Origin: Gynuella sp.
GTDB taxonomy: Bacteria; Pseudomonadota; Gammaproteobacteria; Pseudomonadales; Natronospirillaceae
NCBI GenBank assembly: GCA_028282465.1
Contig: JANQHX010000094.1
Span: 70,265 to 107,389 of the forward strand
DNA: 37,125 bases
Reading direction: 5' to 3'
Of the stretch, positions 7,133 through 15,345 are shown piece by piece. A model generated the notes under the pieces. That model had not been told where the DNA came from. It saw nothing but the letters and a program-made list of their open reading frames with translations, and did no database searches. The translations under genes and the position numbers were made by a program. Each line of letters starts with the position of its first letter. The stretch's first letter is position 1.

Positions 7133-8439
7133 CTGAAGATATGGTTCCAGACATTTCGATTTTATTCGTCGATGATGAAGAGAATATTCTTAAATCTCTT
7201 AATCGCCTAATGCGCTTTGAACCCTATGAGTGTGACTTCGCTAATAGTGGCGAAGAGGGTATCGAAATGTTGAAAGTTAAGGCCTACGATATTGTAGTTT
7301 CAGATATGCGGATGCCGAAAATGCAAGGAGATGAATTTCTAGTTAAGGTCAAGGCTCAACAACCAGAAAGCATTCGCATGATTCTTTCGGGATTCTCAGA
7401 CTTTCAATCAACAATAAATGCACTGAATAAAGGGGGCATTCATCAGTTTATTTCTAAGCCTTGGGATGACCAAGAACTGCTGGAAAAAATCAATGAAGCC
7501 GCCAGTTTTATAAAGGTTAGAAAGGAGCGGGATCTATTAAAAGTCAAACTAGCAGCTCGAAATAAAAAGCTTCGAGAGATTAACGAGAATCTTGAAGATG
7601 CGGTCAAAGCCAGAACCAGTGAGCTGGAGCAAACAGCAGGTATGCTGGATATAACCTACCAGCAAATTAAAACCAATTATCATCAATTTATTGATGTCAT
7701 CGCCCATGTTTTACAGCTGAGGTCGTTAGCGCCTAGTCAATATTTAAATGAGGTTGCCGAATCAGCAAAGTTATTGGCTCTGAAAATTGGACAGTCTGAA
7801 GACTATTCCATCAGTGTCTATCAAGCGGCTAAGCTTCATGAGATAGGCAAGATGAGTTGTTCAGATCACCTTCTCGGTTTGCCATTGGAGAACATGAATG
7901 CCCAAGAGTTTCGCCAATACCGTGACTACCCTATGGTGGGTTACTCTATTCTAGCCAGTGTTGACAATCTGTCTGATTCAGCCGCCTTTATTAAGAATCA
8001 CTGTGAAAAATGGGATGGTACTGGCTACCCAGAAAAACTGAAGGGAGAGGCGATTCCACTGGGTGCGAGAATTCTCGCTTTGGCTATCTTCTTCTATATG
8101 TACAGGCATGGCGCCATTACAGGGTCATCAATGTCTCCCAATGAAACCATAGAGATAATTCGACATCAGGCTGGCCGTCAATTTGACCCCAACCTAGTAG
8201 AAGTATTTTTCGATGTAGTTACTGAAATAGAAAATAGAGCGGGGGAAGGGGAAAGAAAGGTAAAAATCGAGGACATTCAGCCAGGTATGATGTTATCTAG
8301 GGATCTATTCAGTGTTAGGGGTTTTATACTACTCACAAAGGGCACTAAGCTTTCTGAGCGAACAATCGCTAAGTTAAAACTCATCTCTATGCGAGAAGAA
8401 ACCCAATATCAATTGTTCGTCAGACAAAATGTTTTCTGA
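7129..8439 (+). CDS. Response regulator with degenerate HD-GYP domain
   Basis: This 436-residue protein has RpfG-like architecture. The receiver (about 1-125) has Asp59 in VVSDMRMPKMQG and Lys110 in SKPWDD. A coiled coil (about 135-175) leads to an HD-GYP-type domain (about 180-370), and a C-terminal module (about 378-425) resembles the 93-residue protein in the same operon. The HD-GYP signature is only partly kept. CEKWDGTGYPE (292-302) is present, but the HD pair reads HE (237-238), the later HP reads YP (267-268), the HHE motif reads HCE (291-293), and the Asp of the RIxAxAD motif is Ile320. Established HD-GYP phosphodiesterases need these residues to bind metal, so c-di-GMP hydrolysis is probably lost and the domain may act as a binding or interaction module. 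It is the last gene of the plus-strand operon. It converges on the gene ending at 8450, with only 10 bp between. Confidence 0.88.
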   Translation: MTEDMVPDISILFVDDEENILKSLNRLMRFEPYECDFANSGEEGIEMLKVKAYDIVVSDMRMPKMQGDEFLVKVKAQQPESIRMILSGFSDFQSTINALNKGGIHQFISKPWDDQELLEKINEAASFIKVRKERDLLKVKLAARNKKLREINENLEDAVKARTSELEQTAGMLDITYQQIKTNYHQFIDVIAHVLQLRSLAPSQYLNEVAESAKLLALKIGQSEDYSISVYQAAKLHEIGKMSCSDHLLGLPLENMNAQEFRQYRDYPMVGYSILASVDNLSDSAAFIKNHCEKWDGTGYPEKLKGEAIPLGARILALAIFFYMYRHGAITGSSMSPNETIEIIRHQAGRQFDPNLVEVFFDVVTEIENRAGEGERKVKIEDIQPGMMLSRDLFSVRGFILLTKGTKLSERTIAKLKLISMREETQYQLFVRQNVF

Positions 8440-8449
8440 TTGTGCGGCA

Positions 8450-9583
8450 TCAACCCTTGCTTTGATACTCGTATAGTTTCTCAAGTATTCCTCCTAAATT
8501 GGAGCTCAGTTCTGCCGCATCCGTCATATTACCTTCTAGAGTAGTAGAGGTATTATCTGCCAATGCCATTAGTTTTTTCTCTTGGTCTTCATCTAAACCT
8601 AAACCGAACAACATGTTTTCTAACTCATTCAACATACCTTGCATAATTCTCTGTGATTGAGTTGCATGCTCCAGTACTTTATCACTTGTTGTTCTAATTT
8701 GTTCTTCAGCTATACCGATGATTTGTACCAAGAATTTTTGTCGCTCTTTCTCTTGAACTTCTGAGGATAGCAAGTTAGATAAATGCTTTTGAGCAAAGTC
8801 AATAAGTACTGCTAAGTGATCCTTAAACCGACCATATTTGTTTTCATCATTTAATGGCATGTCTTTAACCAGAACGACAATATTAGATTCACAAATAATG
8901 GTTCTAATACCAGCGCTAACAATCTTTTCGGATGACTTTGTAAATTTCGAAAGCAACCCTCCTTCCAATGAATCTTCTTCGCAGCCAACGTATATCACCT
9001 TGCCTGTATCTATGCGAATAGCAAGCTTTAACCCAAGTTGTTCGCAGACATTGATGAAGGCATTTCCTACCTCTAATGCGGAATGCTTGCCTTCAAGTGA
9101 TTTAAAAAATGTAATGAGCAGACCCAACTCACTACTAACGGTCATTGCTTCTAATGCAACCTGCGTCGCACTTTGTGCATTATTAGATGCATCATCTAAC
9201 TCTCGCTTTTGAGTCAGACATTCCTCAACCTTTCTAAATAGTTCATCTGGATCAGCAGGCTTAATTAGATACTCATTACAACCCGCTTCATACCCTTGAA
9301 GCCTTTCCTCCACTGTATCTAACCCTGACACAAATATAATTGGCAGGTGAATATTTTCAGGCTGCTTTCTGAGCTCAACACACACCTCATAACCGCTCAT
9401 CCCTGGCATGTTTACATCGAGTAAAATCAAGTCAGGACTATCTTTTTTAACGATTTCCAAGCATTCCTCACCGGATTCTGCCTCTAATATACTGTAGTCA
9501 TCTTCGAGCAGGCCCGATAACAGCATTCGGCCATCTGGTGCGTCATCAACAATAAGAATTTTTGTGTCAGCTGACATAGGCAT
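8450..9583 (-). CDS. Response regulator with uncharacterised C-terminal output
   Basis: The protein has 377 residues. The receiver (about 1-125) has the acidic pair at 13-14, Asp56 in LILLDVNMPGMSGYEVC and Lys108 in IKPADP. The remaining 250 residues contain no enzyme or DNA-binding motif I recognise. The middle (about 140-270) alternates strands and helices in a way that could be a worn GAF-like fold. The last 100 residues are predicted helical with heptad character, possibly a dimerisation or chemoreceptor-like bundle. It is the last gene of a minus-strand operon: its start overlaps the stop of the receiver-GGDEF gene by 17 bp. ATG at 9583 and ATG at 9577 are both preceded by AGGA at suitable spacing, so the exact start is open. 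It is probably phosphorylated by the large hybrid kinase of the same operon. Confidence 0.82.
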   Translation of the reverse strand: MPMSADTKILIVDDAPDGRMLLSGLLEDDYSILEAESGEECLEIVKKDSPDLILLDVNMPGMSGYEVCVELRKQPENIHLPIIFVSGLDTVEERLQGYEAGCNEYLIKPADPDELFRKVEECLTQKRELDDASNNAQSATQVALEAMTVSSELGLLITFFKSLEGKHSALEVGNAFINVCEQLGLKLAIRIDTGKVIYVGCEEDSLEGGLLSKFTKSSEKIVSAGIRTIICESNIVVLVKDMPLNDENKYGRFKDHLAVLIDFAQKHLSNLLSSEVQEKERQKFLVQIIGIAEEQIRTTSDKVLEHATQSQRIMQGMLNELENMLFGLGLDEDQEKKLMALADNTSTTLEGNMTDAAELSSNLGGILEKLYEYQSKG

Positions 9584-10472
9584 TTCCTAATCCTGAATTC
9601 GATACCATTACGTTATTTCGGCCCTTTCCTTTGGCTTGGTAACAGGCGTTGTCCGCCCGTTTTAATAAATCTTCAAAACTTTCTTTTGGATATAACTCTG
9701 CAAGTCCAATGCTGATGGTAATGCGAGGGCCATTAAAATCAATTTCACTGATTACTTCTCTAAGTCTTTCGCATTTTTCGTAAGCTTTATCGAGTTCACA
9801 TTGATCAAATATCATTGCAAACTCTTCTCCACCCATTCGCGCCACCACATCTTCTTGCCTACATGCATTTCGAAAATGGTTACTCACTTCTTTCAACACA
9901 ACATCACCTACGTAGTGACCATATTCATCGTTTACCTTTTTAAAGTAGTCTAGATCCACCATGGCTAAACACAAAGGTGTATGATGACGGTGGCATCTGG
10001 AAATTTTTTGCGAAAACGACGCCATCATATAGTGTCGGTTGTAAAGCCCTGTTAATTGATCAAACAACGCCATATGCGTAAGTTCGTCTGTTTGCCTTTT
10101 TATAACAATTTGATTTTTAACCCGAGCCCGAACTATGGCAGGGCGCACTGGCTTGGTAATGTAGTCAACCGCCCCTATTGCTAAACCTTTTTCTTCGTCT
10201 TCATCTGAGTTCATACCAGTGACAAATATAACAGCGATATCTTTAGTAGAATCAGCACTCTTAAGTTTACGGCACACCTCGTAGCCGTCCATACCTGGCA
10301 TATTAATATCAAGCAGCACCAAATCTGGCGGTGGTGTTTGCTCACAAATTTGTAGGCATTTTTGACCATCGCTAGCAACTTTTAAGTGATAGGCATCTTT
10401 CAAACAACTCGCCATCATCTGAATATTTTCCGCCGCATCATCAACTATCAATATCACTGGTTTTTGTGGCAT
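9567..10472 (-). CDS. Receiver-GGDEF diguanylate cyclase
   Basis: This 301-residue response regulator has PleD/WspR-like logic. The receiver (about 1-120) has Asp55 in VLLDINMPGMDGYEVC and Lys107 in ITKPV. The GGDEF domain (about 132-295) has FDQLTGLYNR at its start, the substrate-site Asp in VDLDYFKKVND and an intact GGEEF at 214-218. An RxxD inhibitory site (RQED, 205-208) lies five residues before GGEEF, so product inhibition by c-di-GMP is expected. It should make c-di-GMP from two GTP when the receiver is phosphorylated. ATG 10472 has an AGGG just upstream. The gene follows the hybrid kinase after 13 bp and overlaps the next receiver gene by 17 bp, so all three are probably one transcript. 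The assignment is secure. Confidence 0.94.
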   Translation of the reverse strand: MPQKPVILIVDDAAENIQMMASCLKDAYHLKVASDGQKCLQICEQTPPPDLVLLDINMPGMDGYEVCRKLKSADSTKDIAVIFVTGMNSDEDEEKGLAIGAVDYITKPVRPAIVRARVKNQIVIKRQTDELTHMALFDQLTGLYNRHYMMASFSQKISRCHRHHTPLCLAMVDLDYFKKVNDEYGHYVGDVVLKEVSNHFRNACRQEDVVARMGGEEFAMIFDQCELDKAYEKCERLREVISEIDFNGPRITISIGLAELYPKESFEDLLKRADNACYQAKGKGRNNVMVSNSGLGNAYVS

Positions 10473-10485
10473 TTATGCCCTTTTT

Positions 10486-13400
10486 CTAACTCAATTTCTT
10501 AATCAATTGAACTACGGTTGCTGAGGCTTGCTCATTTTCAAATCGAGAGATTTGCTTCATTAATTCAGCTACTTCATCAATAACTGATTTATCCTGGTCT
10601 ACACCTTGTAAGTATTTCAGCTCTTCAACATCTATAAAGTCACCCTGAGCCAATTGGAATTTCAACTCAAATAACTTGGCCTTTAATTCTGCCACTGTAA
10701 TTTTTGTTGAGTCTTCCAGAGGCTCAATCTTCTGCTCCACATTGTTAAATATAGACAACAATTGTTTATTAGCTCGGATTACCTCTTCTACCAATGTATC
10801 CAAGCCTTCTTCTTTACCTTCTTTAACATGTTGCTCTAGAAATTCTGCTGCACTTTGCAATTGCAGTGCGCTCAGGTTACCGGCTGTTCCCTTAATGGTA
10901 TGTGCCTCATGGCGTAGTACTTCTAGGTTATTTTCACTCAATGCCTGTTCGATGTTGGCAATTCGACCTGGCATATCACTGATAAACAGCTTAATCATTG
11001 CATCCAGCGTTTTTTGCTTGCCTCTAACTCGCTTTAGTGCACTTTCGGAATCCCAAATGTCTTTCTCTGTTAAAACATCAGGTTGCTCCTTCTCAGGCTC
11101 GGCATCACGAGCAGCTATGATTTTTTCATCTGCTGATTTCGGCATCCATTGTTGTAATTTGGTAAAGAGTTTATCGGGCTCTATGGGTTTGGAAAGATAA
11201 TCGTTCATACCCGCATCAAGGCATTTCTCTCGGTCACCCATCATGGCATTTGCGGTCATGGCTACAATGGGAATGCCTTTGTTTTCTTCACCCGCTTTAC
11301 CTTGTCGAATTTGTCGACTGGCTTCATAACCGTCCATTTCCGGCATCTGGCAATCCATGAGTACAAGGCCATATGGCTCTTCAAAACTGGCCTTTTTTAT
11401 TGCATTAATGGCTTCAATGCCATTGGCAGCCACATCAGTTTGTACTTCAAATTCTTCCAATACACCAGTGGCAACAATTTGATTTATTTGATTATCTTCT
11501 ACCAACAGAATTCTTGAACCTGATTTCCAGGTAATGGTTTTTTCTGGAAATTTATTCAGGGTTTGCAAGTAGTCGTGGGTTACTAACGGGCTTGCTTGAT
11601 GCAGTGCATCACCATCTTCACCGACTACAGCTAAAGCAGACATTAAGTCATCTGTAGTGGTAGGTTTTGGAAAGTATGCACTGAAACCTAGATCCGAGAA
11701 TTTTTGAGCATCTCGGTCTTCAGACATGGACGTCATCATGACCAATTTCATGTCTTCAAACTTAGGTTCAGACTTGAGCGTCTTGCCTAATTCGGCGCCA
11801 CTGATTTTTGGCATTTGCATATCAAGAATTGCAACATCAAAAATGTCTTCATTATTATTAACCCTGTGATAACAGGCATCTATGGCTTCATCGGCATTGC
11901 TTGCTTCAAAGGACGTCACATTCCAACGCCTTAATTGCTCGCAGATCACCTCTCTATTGGTTGCATTGTCATCCACGACCAGGACATTCAATTTACTTAC
12001 ATCAAAGTCTGGCATGACTAAAGTGGCTTGCTCACTTTTGTTTAAGTAGAGGGTGGCGGTAAATGTGCTGCCTTCGCCATATTCACTTCGGGCAGTAACA
12101 TCACCACCCATTAACTTGCACAGTTGACGAACAATTGCCAGGCCTAGCCCGGTACCGCCATACTTTCTTGTGGTTGAGGCATCCACTTGGCTAAATGAAT
12201 CAAAAAGGCCTTTTATTTTGTCTGACGGAATACCAATGCCCGTATCAGAGATGCCACATTCAAACATTAACTGACCATCCGGTTGCTCTTCTAATTTCGC
12301 TCGAATCACCACCTCGCCCTCAGAGGTAAATTTAATAGCGTTACCCACTAGGTTGGTAATGATTTGCCTGACTCTTGCAGAGTCGCCTTTCACCAAGGTA
12401 GATTCAACACCTGTTAGATCTAAAATTAATTCCAGACCTTTTGCTTGCGCTTGAATGGCCATGCTCTCTGCAAATTCACCCAACATTTGCCGTAAATTAA
12501 AGTCGAGCCATTCAAGTTCCATTTTTCCTGCTTCGACTTTTGAGAAATCCAAGATGTCGTTAATAACATTTAGCAGTGCTTTTGCACTGGACTCTGCAAT
12601 TTCGCACCGGCGCCTTTGGTCATCCGTCAGTTTGGAATTCTGTAAAAGACCTAACATGCCAATAACACCATTCATAGGTGTGCGAATTTCGTGACTCATA
12701 CTGGCAAGAAATTCGTTTTTAGCAACCACTGCCGCTTCCGCTTGGTCGATAGCATCTTTGAGTTCACTTAATATTATTTCTCGATCAGTAATGTCTCTAA
12801 AGCTCCAAACTCTTCCTTTTGTTTCGGCATCAATGTTCATTGGATTCGTAACACGCTCTAAAATTTTTCCATTTTTCAGATGCAATATGTCATTGAATGA
12901 GCCCTCAGGTTCATCAAGTATTTCGGTAACCCTTTTGATGAATGTATCTGGGTCTTGAACCTGTGTACCCACAAACTCAAGAATTTCACTTTCACCCAAG
13001 TTCTTCTGGGTAGGTACATCCCAGATTTCATGAAACCTGCTATTAGACGTCACCATGTTTAAACCGGATGTCACACTAATACCATTGTCCGTTGATTCTA
13101 AAATGGCTTCAGCTAATGACAGGGCTTTTTTAATTTCTAACTCAGCTTGTTTATTTCTTGATATATCAAGAGTGGTACCAATGATCCTCATGGGTACACC
13201 CTCTTCTGTCTTTTCAACTATTTTTCCGCTGTCGACACACCATATCCACTGCTTATTCACGTCTTGAATTCTAAGCTCCACATGATATTGGTCGATTTCA
13301 CCTGCCATGTATCGCTCGAGATCTTGCATAGCAGTCACCAAGTCCATGGGATGAATAAAATCCTTCCAGGTTTCAATATTGAAGTTATCGAAGTCAGATT

Positions 13401-15186
13401 TTTTATAACCGGCAATATTGAACCAACGCTCACTACAATCTATTCGTCCGGTCATCAAATTCATGTCCCAAATACCAATAGCAGTGCTATCAAGCACCAT
13501 TTCCAATTGGTCTCTATGTTCCTTTAATTTCAGTTCATCTACTTTTTGCTTCGTTATGTCAGAACGTATTGAAATGTAGCTGACCGGCTTACCTTCTGAG
13601 TTTTTAAACGGAACTATTGTGGTAGATACCCAATACAACCCACCTGCTTTATTTCGATTGCATATTTCTCCGCGCCATACTTTGCCATTCGCAATGGTTT
13701 TATACATATCAGTAAAAAAAGACTTCGGGTGAATACCAGAATTAATAATACGATGGTTGCTGCCTATAAGTTCATCATTTGAATATCCGGTTATATCTTC
13801 AAACTGTTTGTTTGCGTATGTAATATTGCCTTTAATATCAGTCATGGCGACTATGGCATGTTGGTCGAGTGCGAATCTCTGTTGATCCAGTCGGTCTAAT
13901 ATTTTTTCTGCCGTCTCTCTGGCGGCGATGATTTCTTTTTCATAATCCTCTCTAGCATCCATCATATTGTTAAACGAAAAGGCTAGGCGCCCAATTTCAT
14001 TATTTTGTTTATTTTCAGATCTAAGTTTGCTTTCCCCTGACGCAGCTCTTTGCGCCAGCGAAGATAATTCACCTAGCGGCTCGACTATTTGCTTGGATAC
14101 ATAAAAGGCTATGAGGGTAACTATGGCACTAAGAATTACCATTAATGTAATGAGTATTCGACCTAAATTTTGAATAGAAGATAATGCTTCAGACTTGTCT
14201 ATCTCACTGATTAACACCCAGCTCTGATTCATCATGGACATCTTTCGATGAACCCCAATCACTAACTCTCCGTTAGGACCAATGTATTCAACAGCTTGTT
14301 CACTGGGATCTATTTCTTTCAATCTAATTTTTTGAAGTTCTGTTATTGAATTTTGATAACTATTAGTAAATATATTTCTAATAAGAACTTCATCCCAATT
14401 TCCCTGAATGGGTGTGAGCAGCTGACCGTACTCGGTAATCAGATAATGGGATAAGGAAGACGAGTCTTTTTTTGTTAAGCTAATAACATTAAAAATTTCG
14501 TCTAGATTCATTTGATAAGTCAGCACACCAATCAGCTCATCCAGCTCATTGGTTACTGGAGCAGAAATAAAACTTGCTAGCTTATCATTAGACGGCTCGT
14601 ACCGTTCAATACCGGAAAAGGCCACTTCATTCTGTGTTAATACTAGTTCTACTGATTCAGCTAATTGAGTTTCGGAAAGACTGGTTTGGAAAAGATTTTT
14701 TCCTAAGTCAGGCTCTTTAGCGACTGTGAATAGAATATTGCCTCTAACATCAATTAACAGTATGTCGTGGATATGCTCATAACTCTGCTGAAGCTTGAGT
14801 ATGTCACTTTCAAATGTATTGCTTCGTATTGTCCAATTAAAACTCCCAACATACTCATCAGCAGGTATCTCAGAGGTTGCCAAGCCAAAACTTAGGTTAT
14901 TGAGAAACTCTTTAGTGTTTGTAGAATCCGCTTGAACTGACAGTTGATCAGCACGGCTACTTAACCAGTTTTGAATAAATGCTTCGGTGACTTCAGAGGT
15001 AGCGATTAGTTCGTGTTCAGATGCTTTCACTAAACCAGTAACGGTTTGGTTGTAACTGAAATAACCAATAAGCGCCAAGGGTATAATTGAAAGTAGTAGA
15101 AACCAAAAAACAATTTGTGTTCGAAGGGATCGAAATTTCTTGCCATCTAATTCTTTCTTATCAAATAAAGAAGCTTTTTGATTCAA
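10486..15186 (-). CDS. Hybrid sensor histidine kinase with HAMP, three PAS, two receivers and HPt (BarA/GacS-like)
   Basis: A large inner-membrane kinase. Numbered from TTG at 15186 it has 1566 residues: TM1 at about 25-43, a periplasmic double-Cache-like region to about 340, TM2 at about 342-363, HAMP, then PAS domains at roughly 435-550, 560-680 and 690-800. HisKA follows with His832 in SMSHEIRTPMN, the ATPase with GGTGLGL at 1010-1016, two receivers (Asp1122, Lys1174; Asp1278, Lys1333) and an HPt with His1429 in EAHTIKGTAGN. About 70 further helical residues end the protein. All phosphotransfer residues are present, so a full intramolecular relay is likely. The frame is open to a TTG at 15219 that lacks a Shine-Dalgarno. 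TTG at 15186 has AGGG eight bases upstream and is preferred. It leads the operon with the GGDEF and receiver genes, which are its likely targets. Confidence 0.92.
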   Translation of the reverse strand: MNQKASLFDKKELDGKKFRSLRTQIVFWFLLLSIIPLALIGYFSYNQTVTGLVKASEHELIATSEVTEAFIQNWLSSRADQLSVQADSTNTKEFLNNLSFGLATSEIPADEYVGSFNWTIRSNTFESDILKLQQSYEHIHDILLIDVRGNILFTVAKEPDLGKNLFQTSLSETQLAESVELVLTQNEVAFSGIERYEPSNDKLASFISAPVTNELDELIGVLTYQMNLDEIFNVISLTKKDSSSLSHYLITEYGQLLTPIQGNWDEVLIRNIFTNSYQNSITELQKIRLKEIDPSEQAVEYIGPNGELVIGVHRKMSMMNQSWVLISEIDKSEALSSIQNLGRILITLMVILSAIVTLIAFYVSKQIVEPLGELSSLAQRAASGESKLRSENKQNNEIGRLAFSFNNMMDAREDYEKEIIAARETAEKILDRLDQQRFALDQHAIVAMTDIKGNITYANKQFEDITGYSNDELIGSNHRIINSGIHPKSFFTDMYKTIANGKVWRGEICNRNKAGGLYWVSTTIVPFKNSEGKPVSYISIRSDITKQKVDELKLKEHRDQLEMVLDSTAIGIWDMNLMTGRIDCSERWFNIAGYKKSDFDNFNIETWKDFIHPMDLVTAMQDLERYMAGEIDQYHVELRIQDVNKQWIWCVDSGKIVEKTEEGVPMRIIGTTLDISRNKQAELEIKKALSLAEAILESTDNGISVTSGLNMVTSNSRFHEIWDVPTQKNLGESEILEFVGTQVQDPDTFIKRVTEILDEPEGSFNDILHLKNGKILERVTNPMNIDAETKGRVWSFRDITDREIILSELKDAIDQAEAAVVAKNEFLASMSHEIRTPMNGVIGMLGLLQNSKLTDDQRRRCEIAESSAKALLNVINDILDFSKVEAGKMELEWLDFNLRQMLGEFAESMAIQAQAKGLELILDLTGVESTLVKGDSARVRQIITNLVGNAIKFTSEGEVVIRAKLEEQPDGQLMFECGISDTGIGIPSDKIKGLFDSFSQVDASTTRKYGGTGLGLAIVRQLCKLMGGDVTARSEYGEGSTFTATLYLNKSEQATLVMPDFDVSKLNVLVVDDNATNREVICEQLRRWNVTSFEASNADEAIDACYHRVNNNEDIFDVAILDMQMPKISGAELGKTLKSEPKFEDMKLVMMTSMSEDRDAQKFSDLGFSAYFPKPTTTDDLMSALAVVGEDGDALHQASPLVTHDYLQTLNKFPEKTITWKSGSRILLVEDNQINQIVATGVLEEFEVQTDVAANGIEAINAIKKASFEEPYGLVLMDCQMPEMDGYEASRQIRQGKAGEENKGIPIVAMTANAMMGDREKCLDAGMNDYLSKPIEPDKLFTKLQQWMPKSADEKIIAARDAEPEKEQPDVLTEKDIWDSESALKRVRGKQKTLDAMIKLFISDMPGRIANIEQALSENNLEVLRHEAHTIKGTAGNLSALQLQSAAEFLEQHVKEGKEEGLDTLVEEVIRANKQLLSIFNNVEQKIEPLEDSTKITVAELKAKLFELKFQLAQGDFIDVEELKYLQGVDQDKSVIDEVAELMKQISRFENEQASATVVQLIKKLS

Positions 15187-15272
15187 TATGCTAGCCCTGA
15201 AAATTACCCACAAATACAATGACGGGTTTCAGTTTTAGCCTAGCTCAGAATTAGCAAAATAATGAAAAATTG

Positions 15273-15309
15273 GGGTAACCTGCTGTTAAAAAAGCGTGGC
15301 TGGTTACCC
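15273..15309. repeat. Short inverted repeat between hybrid kinase and gabD
   Basis: GGGTAACC at 15273-15280 is matched by GGTTACCC at 15302-15309, with a 21-base spacer. It sits in the 159-bp gap downstream of the gabD stop (15346) and upstream of the hybrid kinase start. No T run follows on the minus strand, so it does not look like a standard terminator. It may be an operator or a weak hairpin for the kinase operon. Confidence 0.4.
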
Positions 15310-15345
15310 TGTAATAGACGGTTCAAATTGGAATAAAAATATATT

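Noticed and set aside
223-8439. Anti-phage defence island interpretation
   Set aside because: The proteins are receivers, kinases and HDOD or HD-GYP-like regulators. No nuclease, reverse transcriptase, toxin or CARF/SMODS-type domain is present.
10676-11200. 174-residue open frame on the plus strand
   Set aside because: Lies antisense to the receiver and HPt part of the hybrid kinase; low-complexity Ser/Cys-rich translation with no ribosome-binding site or domain.
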